A stretch of DNA of 64,000 bases, from positions 558,001 to 622,000 of the forward strand of contig JALQBC010000001.1 in assembly GCA_023375675.1 (NCBI GenBank). Direction: 5' to 3'. The stretch's first letter is position 1. Every line of letters starts with the position of its first letter. Below, in pieces: positions 47,746 through 57,492 of the stretch. Source of the stretch: Cytospora piceicola. Its lineage: Eukaryota; Ascomycota; Sordariomycetes; Diaporthales; Cytosporaceae. Under the pieces are notes generated by a model. It made no database searches. It had not been told where the DNA came from and worked only from the letters and a program-made list of their open reading frames with translations. The position numbers and the translations under genes are program-made.

Positions 47746-49052
47746 AGTGGGGAGGGGGGGCAGAAGGGGCGATGGTCAGTGTATTATCGGGGTCCTAGAC
47801 GCCTTGGTCGAGGGGCTCGTTTGCATTTGTATTGCTAGCATATTGTTTTATACGAAGGAGCAGTGGCATATATGTTACCGACTGAAAATACGACGATGTC
47901 GTGGGATAAGATATCGGGGGACAAGGCTGGTGGTCAACCCCAGATTGCACCGGTTGATGTGTGATGATTTATGGAGTCTGATGCCTCGGCTTTGCCTGCA
48001 ACTATGCTTGACAATAAGTATCAAAGGCCGATGGCAGGGCCGAGACCTTTCTTGTTCCAATAATGTATGCCGCTTACTTGGGAGGAAAATCCCATACGGC
48101 TCCAGAATTGTGTACTGGTATACATAAGCGGACGAGATGTGACGGTTTTGGCTTGCCATCCATAGCCATATGCGAATCGTTGAAATTATGTGGCCAATAT
48201 CTCTCGCACTCAAGATTGAGTCCCCAATAAGCCAACGTCTGAAATTAGACGACAAACCCATTTAAGACGTTCAAACCTGCCTGGATAGCTCAACCTGTAT
48301 TGGAGTGGTTTCGACTTCGTCTGAAACCTCCCTGCAAGTCTTCTCACCAAACCAGTCCCGCGCTACTAAGGTACCACGAGTCCACGACATAACGCCTGGC
48401 ACATCCGAAAGACGCGGACAGCTTTAAACCGTTATGATTTGGACCGGCGAGTTTGAGGCGTGTTAGCCAAGTCCAAGTTCATAGTCGAGCCCCGTGGTAC
48501 TGCGTGGTACTGTCTTCGCGAGCTGCACACACATTTTCTGTGCCTCGAGTCGCTATCGCGGTCGATCCCGTACAATACTTGGTCGGAGCTTGATGAGGCG
48601 CTCTCGGGGAAAAGCTGTGATACTTAGAGGGAGCAGCACGATGTCCCACAGATTCGGTACTTTCTGCTAGCGAGGGATGATGCCAGCTGTGCGGGTCCGG
48701 ATCTTCAATGGCGGCATGAACACAGCATACATGTCCCTGACCGCTGCGCATTGTGCATCGAGCCGCCAGTTGGTCGCTTTATCTCAGCATTCCAGCAGGC
48801 CTCGGGGCAGTCTTGAGTACTTGCAGCTTCACCTAGATTCAAGTTCCATGGTCATACTTACTTAGTACTGCGGACTACCTAGGTAGTACGCATGAAAAAT
48901 ATTGTCTTTCCCTTCTTATACTGAGCGGTAGGACCCTCAATAGACTTCAATTCCCCTCGCTCATCTCCTTCTCCTCTTCCTCCCCCTTTTCGTGTCGCAA
49001 CAAGTGCTGTGGTGCGAAACCTATCCCATCTTGAGCTCGACTCTGAGCGAAT
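47746..49052. other. Intergenic region between vma2 and the epimerase gene
   Basis: About 1.3 kb with the vma2 3' UTR and the promoter of the next plus-strand gene. One exact ACCTAGGT palindrome sits at 48,877-48,884, about 170 bp before the next ATG. No gene supported. Confidence 0.6.
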
Positions 49053-50346
49053 ATGCTGTCCGCCCTCCTGCCATGGGCAGCATCAATTCTGCAGGCTGTC
49101 GTCTCTCCCCAGACAACGACCCCTGAGCCAGACGAGAATGGGAAGTACTGGCTGTACGGCGAAGGCATCTCGGCAGCCTTCATCCCCTATGGCGCATCCA
49201 TCTCCAATCTGATTATCAAGGACCAATATGGCGTTGATCGAGATGTCGTCGGAGGCTATGACAATGCGTCGTACTACAGCACCGACCCTGCGCATCCACA
49301 CTTTGGGGGCGTCCCGGGCCGGTATGCCAACCGCATCAAGAACAGCACCTTTGAGGTCGATGGTGTGGCCTACCACGTCCGCCCGAACGAGAACCCCACC
49401 CCCGAAGCGCCGGACGGGGCAGACACCGTCCACGGCGGCCCGCACGGCTGGGACTGGCGGGACTTCACGGTCGAGTCCCACACCGGCAGCAGCATCACGT
49501 TCAGCCTCTTCGACCCGGACGGCAGGGAGGGCTTCCCGGGCGACGTCGTGTCGTACGTCACGTACACGCTGGGCAACAGGACGTGGGACCTCAGGATGGC
49601 CGCGGCGTCGCTCACGAGGAAGACGCCCGTCATGCTGAGCTCCCACACGTACTGGAACCTGGACGGCTTCGCCAACGACGAGACCAGCACCGTCCTGAAC
49701 CACTCGCTTTACCTGCCGTACGGCGGCCAGCGTGTGGCGGTGGACAATATCCTCGTTCCGACGGGCGAGATTCTCGCGAACCAGCCGGGATCGGTGAACG
49801 ACTTTTGGAGCGCCCCCAAGCAGGTTGGTGCGAACATCTCCAGCCCGGATCTTGTGGACAATTGCGGGCTCAACTGCACTGGCTATGGTGAGCTCCCAGT
49901 CCTCAGACCCCTTGCCTCCCTGGGGAAAAGTTGCTGACAGTGGCCCTCGTCCAAATATAGACAACTGCTACCTCGTCAACCGTGCCCAGGACGGCCCCTA
50001 CGACTGGCGCGCAGGCGGAGGGTTTGTCGCGCGGCTCCAGTCTCCGTGGTCGGGCATCCAGGTGGACGTGTACACGGACCAGGACGCGTTCCAGCTCTAC
50101 AGCTGCAACTCGATGGACGGGTCGACGGCCCTGAAGAGGACGCAGGGGCTGGCCGACAGCCCGGAGTTCCCAAGGACGATCCCTCGGTACGGCTGCCTGG
50201 TCATGGAGGTCGAGGACTGGATCGACGCGATCAACCAGCCGGGGTGGCAGAGGAGCAAGAAGCAGATCTACGGTCCTGGTGATGACCCCTATGTCCTGCA
50301 GGCTAGTTATCGATTCAGTATCAATGGGACGGCCACGCCGCTGTGA
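49053..50346 (+). CDS. Secreted aldose 1-epimerase-like protein (galactose mutarotase family)
   Basis: A 406-residue protein from two exons, 49,053-49,887 and 49,961-50,346 (73-bp intron, codon split G/AC). It starts with a hydrophobic segment (MLSALLPWAASILQAVVS), a probable signal peptide. Mutarotase motifs: YGASISNLIIKDQYG, GGVPGRYANRIKN, the first catalytic-type His in TVHGGPHGWDWR, the second in SSHTYWNLDGF, and an acidic LVMEVEDW near the C-terminus where the family has its catalytic Glu. Many N-x-S/T sites (NAS, NST, NRT, NHS, NIS, NCT, NGT) fit a secreted glycoprotein. Intracellular galactose metabolism normally uses a cytosolic mutarotase, so this one probably acts on sugars outside the cell. 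Substrate unknown. Confidence 0.88.
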
Positions 50347-50993
50347 GAAAGTGTAGGGAATGGTGTGTGTGGGGATGGCGAGATGTGCATGGTAGATATT
50401 TGTTTGAAGATCGGTAACGACATGGAATTTGTATACGGGATGAGACGATTTGCTCTAGATTATTCTACAAAACGATACAAAACTAAAGATAAATTCCATA
50501 AATAGGACTACTTTTATCAACATGCGCATGTGATATTAGTCGTTCTGCTTCAACAATGTTGGTAAGTGATGAGTCCAAGTAGACACCAAAGGCGAAGCGG
50601 TGATAATGGCTTTCCAAGTGGCTTCCATTTTCTTGCTAATATCACAGTAGTTATCTTCCATACAATTCAAAAAGATATGTTACCAGTACAAGCTCCAATT
50701 AAACTGCAGAATAATCAAATATGTAGCTGTGATATTGGAAAAGTTGGAATGTTCTCCGTGAGAAGCCACTAACAAGCAGCGCAACCCGCTCAAACGGCTT
50801 TTGACCTCAAAATCTCACTCTTTTACCCACCACTTCTCACCAACAACACATCTTAGCCCGCCGCATCTTTGACAAATTGAAAATTGCGAAACAAAGAGGA
50901 ACAATACGAACATCCTGAGTCCAAGGAGGAACCGACACCAACGTTCAAGTCGCGGTAGAGGGTCTACCTCACTGCACCACACCAAATCTCACC
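50347..50993. other. Intergenic region between the epimerase gene and ctf8
   Basis: About 650 bp containing the 3' UTR of the epimerase gene and the ctf8 promoter. A+T-richer than its surroundings at 50,440-50,760. No gene recognised. Confidence 0.6.
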
Positions 50994-51461
50994 ATGGCCA
51001 CGCCCTCAGTCACCCTCCACCTCAAACCATCATCAACAACAAAAACACCTCCCACTGCCACCACCACCACCACAACAGCGCACCCGAACCCCCTCCCACA
51101 GCTCCTCCAGACGCCGTCCGGGCTCGCGCTGCTGGAGCTCCAGGGGACGTTCAACACGCCGGCGCCCGACGGCCCGGACGGCGCCGTGCCCATCGGGCGG
51201 CTCGACTTCCCGGACTACAGGCCCGACTCCATCACGTTCGACCCGTCCAGCACGGCCTGGATGAAGAGGGTTTACATGTACGTCGGGCAGCACCAGCGGC
51301 TCACGGGGGAGGTCAAGAAGCTGCCGAGGGCCCTGGGGGTGGTGCGCCGGCGGGAGGGGGGGGAGGACGAGCTGGAGATTGTCGAGATTGTCAAGCACAA
51401 GATTGTGTTCTCTTCTAGGCCGGAGCCGGTGGGGACCGTGAGGGATGGCGTGCAGGCGTAG
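50994..51461 (+). CDS. ctf8: Chromosome transmission fidelity protein 8 (Ctf8)
   Basis: A 155-residue single-exon protein. Ctf8 with Ctf18 and Dcc1 forms an alternative clamp loader that acts on PCNA and supports sister-chromatid cohesion. Family motifs in order: LLELQGTFN, IGRLDFPDY, MKRVYMYVGQHQRLTGEVKKLP, and the terminal EIVEIVKHKIVFSSRPEPVG. The N-terminal 35 residues are a Thr/Pro-rich low-complexity tail not seen in the yeast protein as I remember it. Start at the first ATG. The 3' end faces dph1 with only 187 bp between stop codons. Confidence 0.93.
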   Translation: MATPSVTLHLKPSSTTKTPPTATTTTTTAHPNPLPQLLQTPSGLALLELQGTFNTPAPDGPDGAVPIGRLDFPDYRPDSITFDPSSTAWMKRVYMYVGQHQRLTGEVKKLPRALGVVRRREGGEDELEIVEIVKHKIVFSSRPEPVGTVRDGVQA

Positions 51462-51648
51462 GATGTGGCTTTTATTCTTTGATGATGCCGTGCCTGTGGA
51501 CCAAGCAGCGATTTAGGACATAAGGTTGGGAGTGAGGTTGAGGGGCCCCGAATGTGATAATTGATACGTATTACGAGCAATCAACATTTCACTTTGGCTG
51601 CTCATACTCGAAGGAGTAGGGTTGGTCACATTTCTTCATTACAATTCC

Positions 51649-53064
51649 TTATACGGCCTCAACCATCTTCGGAGGCTTCGTCCTTCCCAGCCCGTCCTTT
51701 CCGTAATAATCCATGGGATACACACCCTTACCCCAGTCCTCCCTCTCTCCCAGCGCCACCAGCGCCTCATATGGGGTCAACAAGGGCCTCGGGAACGCGT
51801 ATCCCCAGTCTATACTCAGCCTCGGACATGCCACCTGTACCCAGCACTCCACCTCGCTCATCATGGCCAGCTTGCCAGGGAAGATCTCGCTCAACAGCAG
51901 GTTCATCCACGGTATGCCCTGCTCCTTGAGCTTCTGCTCTATGGCAGTCATGGTATGTGGGTTTCCTTGACGGCCCAGCGAGCCGAGAATAAGGCCCCAT
52001 TTCTTCGCCCCTTTAGCAGTAGTGATGGCCTGCCTCCTCAAGTCCTGCATCTCATCATGGCCGTATGTCTCGTGCGTCAGTTTACGAGAGTAGGGATCGT
52101 ACCTGTACGCCGGTATGGTTGGGTTATGTATCATGATACTCTCCAGGTGGAAGCGGCCATCGCCTAGGTACAGAATAAAGTCCACTGGATCGTCGGCCGC
52201 GTACTTGGCCAGGTCAGGGCTTGTGCATCCCAATATCTCACCCTTCGACAAGGGTGCAATCTGGGGGACGATGACCTTGAAGCCAGCCTTGATCAAGGAC
52301 GACCGCACGCCGTGGATGGTGGCGTTGAACTGGATGGTGCCAACCATGGCGATGGTCTTGCCGCTGGTGAAATTCCTCTCCAGCGTTGCCAGCAGGTGAG
52401 CTGTATCAATGCTGATATCAACAAAGACATACAGCGTCTTGATCTTGGTGACGTCCACAGGTATCAGGCACGAATGGGCATAGTGCACCAGTAGATCACA
52501 GCCCATCGCGCGGGCGGTGTAGTCGTCGATGCAACATGCACCGTAGGTAACGTCACCCATGATCAGGGTCTCTATCCCAGGGCAGAACTCCTGCAAGATA
52601 TCGGAGATGGTGGTGGCGAATAGGAGCAGACCCTCGGGCATCTGGAGGGCGACCTTTTTGGAGCCCAAAGTGCGGATGCGGTGGATAGTCTTGGGTATCT
52701 CAAAGGAGTAGTTGGCGGGTAGGAGTGACATGGCAGCCTTCAATGCAGGATCTTCGAGGATCTCTGGTGGGACTTGGTTCAGGAGCCGGGGTGCTCTCCT
52801 TGGCTGGGCGACTACGAGAAATGTTATCATACAGGTTCGGGTACCGTACATGTACAAAATGAATGGATGACTCTATTTACCCTGAATGGCACCGGCATCT
52901 TCAATGGTTCCAGAGCCTTTCTCATTCTTGGATGCAGCTGCCTCGGCTGCGGTTCTCCGGCCAACGAACCTCTTCTTCGGTTGTCTGGCGACAGGTTCGG
53001 GAGCCTGTGCTTCCTCGAGGTCGGCGGCGATGCCCAAATCAACTTGAGCCCTGTCGTCCTCCAT
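51649..53064 (-). CDS. dph1: Diphthamide biosynthesis protein 1 (Dph1)
   Basis: A 448-residue subunit of the Dph1-Dph2 radical enzyme, which moves the 3-amino-3-carboxypropyl group of S-adenosylmethionine to a His of elongation factor 2, the first step of diphthamide formation. Two exons: 52,881-53,064 and 51,649-52,811, with a 69-bp intron splitting a Val codon. Exon 1 encodes a charged, disordered N-terminus ([11 protein letters not shown]). The core reads [17 protein letters not shown], then [13 protein letters not shown]. The three cysteines expected to hold the 4Fe-4S cluster lie in [12 protein letters not shown] (about 154-155), LGCTSPDL and [15 protein letters not shown]. The last block is highly conserved in the family. 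Divergent from rps6, so two translation-related genes share a 647-bp upstream region. Confidence 0.95.
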
Positions 53065-53711
53065 GTTGAGTGAGAGGTCGGGAGCCAGTCAACTCAAGTG
53101 AGGAGATATCCTGGATTAATTTGAAGGACTTCCTCGGTCCAGGTTTTGCAACAGGTTGTAAGACAGTGATAGATGGAATAAAACGTTTGAATGAAGGGCA
53201 CTATCCGCAAGTTCCGGTCTTGATATGGTATTTCTCCGCTTTGTAAGAACAACCTGGGGAAAGAATGTCTGGTCTGACGATCACTCGCAAGGCGTAAGGG
53301 ATCCCGTAACGGAAGTGTAGTGAAATGGTATATAATAGAGTGGGGTAATTTTTCTACTGTGTATAAACACAGCCAGCAAGGACTCATGAACAACCAGAAC
53401 CGCCTTTGAAATCTCGTCGTCTTAGGTCGACCAACCGGACTTATCCGCTACTTTTCTAAGGTGACCATTCTGGGACAAGGTCAAGAGCGAGCCCCGCCGT
53501 GGTCGACCTTAGACCAATCGGAGACAAGGCTGCTGCACGGGCCATCTGAAAAAATTAGGGCCGCCCACAGAATTTCCAATCTGGATTTTCTTGCTTGCCG
53601 CGACGACGTCTCCTTCGAACCTCCCATTTACTACTTCGAGCTGCCCGTCTTCAACCACCAACTCGACTTCATTCTTTCGGTCCCGCGATTTTGACCTGAG
53701 AGCCAGTCAAG
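53065..53711. promoter_or_regulatory. Divergent promoter region of dph1 and rps6
   Basis: 647 bp between opposed start codons. Pyrimidine-rich on the plus strand just upstream of the rps6 ATG (about 53,600-53,695), common at fungal ribosomal-protein genes. No defined operator was recognised. Confidence 0.55.
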
Positions 53712-54955
53712 ATGAAGTTGAACATGTACGTTGACTATTCCTCTACAATTACTATATTCCTCAATCGCGTCCTTGGATTCAATACGAACAGGCGAACACC
53801 TGTGCTGCACTCGTGGGGCATTCTCACGAGGAACAGGAAAATGAGCAGGGAGGATTGATTGCTGACTTTTTCTTCTATCACAGCTCTTACCCTGCCAACG
53901 GCAGCCAGAAGCTGATCGAGATTGAGGATGAGCGTAAGCTCCGCATCTTCATGGAGAAGCGCGTACGTACTTGTCCCTACCAAGCCGAGATGCGAGTTGT
54001 CGAGATCGATACGATACAACGATCGCCATCACGATGAACACAAATCGGCCTCGAAAAAAAAACAAAAACACATACGAATATTTGGGCTATATACTGACGG
54101 TCCGATGGTATAGATGGGCGCTGAGGTCCCCGCCGACTCCCTCGGTGACGAGTGGAAGGGATACATCTTCAGGATCACCGGAGGCAACGACAAGCAGGGT
54201 TTCCCCATGAAGCAGGGTGTCATGCACCCTACTCGTGTCCGTCTCCTGCTCGCTGACGGCCACTCCTGCTACCGCCCCCGCCGTACCGGTGAGCGCAAGC
54301 GTAAGTCCGTTCGCGGCTGCATTGTCGCCATGGACCTCTCTGTCCTTGCCCTTGCTATTGTCAAGCAGGGTGAGCAGGAGATCCCCGGTCTGACCGACGT
54401 CGTCCACCCCAAGCGTCTCGGCCCCAAGCGTGCCACCAAGATCCGCAAGTTCTTCGGCCTCACCAAGGAAGACGATGTATGTTTCATCCGCACCTCATAC
54501 AATTCCGTCTTCGCCTGCCCGATGTCTGCGTTGGTGGAAATCCAGCAGTTCGGGTAGAGAGTGAGAGGAATGAGATTCTGCAAAGATTTCTCAGGGCTAA
54601 TATTTTATCTCCCCCCCTCTCTGTAGGTCCGCAAGTACGTTATCCGTCGCGAGGTCCAGCCCAAGAAGGAGGGCGCCAAGCCTTACACCAAGGCCCCCAA
54701 GATCCAGCGCCTGGTCACTCCCCAGCGTCTGCAGCACAAGCGTCACCGTGTCGCACTCAAGCGTCGCCAGGCCGAGAAGGTCAAGGACGAGGCCGTACGT
54801 TTACCCCCTAGCTTCTTTATCCCCCAACCCTTGAATTCCACTGACACCCATGCCAGAACGAGTACGCTCAGGTCCTCGCCAAGCGCGTTACCGAGGCCAA
54901 GGCCAACAAGGCCGATGCCCGCAAGCGTCGCGCTTCCTCCATGCGCAAGGCTTAA
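53712..54955 (+). CDS. rps6: 40S ribosomal protein S6 (eS6)
   Basis: A 240-residue small-subunit ribosomal protein. Five exons: 53,712-53,725; 53,884-53,962; 54,114-54,476; 54,627-54,794; 54,857-54,955. The first exon has only 14 coding bases (MKLN plus two bases of an Ile codon). The first three introns are 150-158 bp, long for this locus; the last is 62 bp. Product: [20 protein letters not shown], then [20 protein letters not shown], a core with [18 protein letters not shown], and a basic C-terminal helix ending [11 protein letters not shown]. The tail carries the Ser pair phosphorylated in eS6 by the TOR-linked kinase pathway in yeast. Frames close at every junction. 240 residues is close to the usual length. 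Confidence 0.96.
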
Positions 54956-56211
54956 AGTCTCCGTTTACGATACGGATGACTTCCTTTGCTGCAGTTGGGT
55001 TATGGTTCAGGGATTTGATGGCTCCATTAAGCCGAAAACATGGGTGTATTCATGGCAAACTAAAATGGACGAGACTTCAGAACCTGCTCAATGATTGATA
55101 CCTTGATATTATATTGGCGTTGGTACTAGTGATGAATGCAATCTTTGGTACGTGATACCTTAGCTGTGAGCACCGGTAAGGGGTAGCCGTCCGGTACGAA
55201 TTTCATTATCTTTTCAAGGCTCTTGATGAAAGTCATTCTCCAGTCCGTTTCTTGTATCTTCCTACCCTTCTCCCCCAAGGTTTTTTTTTTTATAGCATGG
55301 TGCCCCTTCCCCGGTCCAACCCTGCCAACATGTGTAGATCCTCAATGATGCTTGTTCAACGGTACATTGCTGAACGTACCTCTCCCGTCCACTCCAAATA
55401 TCTGTATTACCTCGGTGGCTTGGACCAGCTTCTCAACTCATTCACCACTTTGCCAGCCCACCTACACATCCTTGCCCGTCACTCATCTCAACCTCTAAGC
55501 ATCACTGGCGCAACTCGACAAACCCACTGAAGCTCATCTTCAGAGCGATGGTCCTGTAGAACGTTCGCTCCTTATATGCTTGTATGGGTTAGATGCGCTG
55601 AACCGGAATGGCCTTGGGAGCATACCTGACGCCTAACCTGGCTGGGCTTGCTCTCCACGACCGTTCAATTTGACCTCTTCTTAGTCCATTGCAAAAAGCT
55701 GGCGTGATGAAGCCATGGACATTCGAACGACCGGCACCTACCCCCTACCGAGGATGGCAACCCGTTTAGGAATTATGCTACATCATCCCGATGGCATACA
55801 TGGGAAGCTGGCAACACGTACGACGAAACGTATCCCAATGTACACATATTGCTGCTCCGGCGTATAGTATCTGTCTGTCGTTATGCCGATGCCTTGTCGG
55901 GCACTACCAACCCGTATCCCGAATGGGATACTGACTTGAGCTGCTTTCGCTCTGCCCTGAGCATGTGTGACCTGGTACACGACACCATCTTGGCCATCTT
56001 GGGGCTGGAAGCCACCCGAACACATGGAGACCTTCTAGAACCAGACGCCAGTTGGTACTCTACTTTGGTGGTGCCAAACCAACGCTGTTTCTATCTACCT
56101 AGTCACTCCGGCAGAGAATATATCTGGTTTTCCAACACCCGCCTTCCAAAAAGCGCAATCCCGTGTGGGGGTTTTTCCGTGGCCGCATCCCCCCAGACCC
56201 TTAACACCTAC
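54956..56211. other. Convergent intergenic region between rps6 and prs
   Basis: About 1.26 kb with the 3' UTRs of both genes. Open frames at 55,252-55,530 and 55,849 onward lack plausible starts or domains, and the second runs antisense into prs. A T11-type run lies near 55,280. No gene supported. Confidence 0.6.
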
Positions 56212-57492
56212 CTAAAACACATGCGTAAACAAGTACGACACACTCTCTCCGTTGTGCGTCCTCCGGATGGACTCGGCCAGGGTGCCGCTGACGTCGATGA
56301 CCTTGAGCTTGGGGCACCTCTCGAGCTTGTCGCCCAGGGGGACGGTATTCGTGACGACGACCTGGGACAGGACGCTCTTGTTGATGTTGTCGATGGCGGG
56401 GCCGCTGAGGATGCCGTGGGTGACGATGGCGACGACCTCGCGGGCCTGGTGCTCCTTGACGACGGCGGCGGCCTTGGCGAGGGTGCCGCACGTGTCGGCC
56501 ATGTCGTCCACCAGGATGCAGACCTTGTCGACGACGTTGCCGACGAGCACCATGCGGCCGACCTCGTTGGGCCGGGGGCGCTCCTTGTGGATCAGGGCGA
56601 AGGGGAGGTCGAGGCGGTCGGCGAGGGAGGTCGCGCGCTTGGCGCCGCCGGCGTCCGGGGAGACGATGACGCAGTCTTTTATGGAGAGGTTCTCTTGCAC
56701 CCAGCGCAGGACGGAGGGCTCGGCGTAGAGGTTGTCGACGGGGACGTTGAAGAAGCCCTGGATTTGTCTGTGTGGAAGGAGGAGGTTGGTTAGATTTTGG
56801 AGGCGCCACCGGGCATGGCGAGAAGGAGGAGACAAAGAGCCTGGACTTACGAAGCGTGCAGGTCCATTGTGATGACATGGTTGCAGCCGGCGGTTGTGAG
56901 CATGTTAGCGATCAACCTCGCGCTCTATACACGTTGTCAGTCTCTCCGAGCAAGTATTGGGGTGTCACGGGTCACATAGACGTACGATAGGTGCCCGACT
57001 CTTATCCTTCTTGTCCTGTCGTGCGTAAGGGAAGTTCGGTATAACTGCTGTAATGCGTCTTGCGGATGCGGTTCGGCCTGTCGCGATAGATGATCATCAG
57101 TATTTGGGCCTCCATCACACCGAGAACGCGACAAAGCAGATGACATACAGGCGTGGATCATGATCAGAAGCTCCATCAATCCATCGTTGATATCGCCGGG
57201 TGCGGTTGACTGAATGATGAAGACATCCTCGTCTCGGACAGACTCGCCGACTGTGACACTGGTCTCCTGGTTGGAGTAGTTCAGACTCATGGTCTTTGCG
57301 ATCTCTATCCCCAGCCTAATCCTCCCACAATTTCGATATCAGTTTGCGCCGTCCCTTTTTTTTGCTCTCATTTCTCTTCCATTTTCAAGATTCTGCTCGA
57401 GGGGTGGTAACTGACCGGTCGGCTACCAGCCGTGCCAGCAGGGGATGAGAGTTCCCGCTGAGGAGTTTGATCTCGTTCGACATTGTTGACAT
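56212..57492 (-). CDS. prs: Ribose-phosphate pyrophosphokinase (PRPP synthetase)
   Basis: Makes PRPP from ribose 5-phosphate and ATP for nucleotide, His and Trp synthesis. 321 residues from five exons: 57,416-57,492; 57,149-57,315; 56,986-57,077; 56,851-56,924; 56,212-56,767. Introns are 100, 71, 61 and 83 bp, and frames close exactly. Motifs: [40 protein letters not shown], the catalytic-loop and ATP region [36 protein letters not shown], the loop [15 protein letters not shown], and the PRPP-binding [15 protein letters not shown]. Start taken at MSTMSNEIK; a second ATG three codons in is equally possible. No large insertion, unlike some yeast paralogues, so this is a standard catalytic type. 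Cytosolic. Confidence 0.95.

Noticed and set aside
53726..54626. Possible intronic snoRNA in rps6
   Set aside because: Words resembling C and D boxes occur (cgatgaac, ctgac), but the ctgac is the intron branch site and no proper box pair with guide spacing is seen.
56252..56728. 158-codon plus-strand frame, and the longer 55,849-56,793 frame
   Set aside because: Antisense to the PRPP synthetase exon; no independent evidence.
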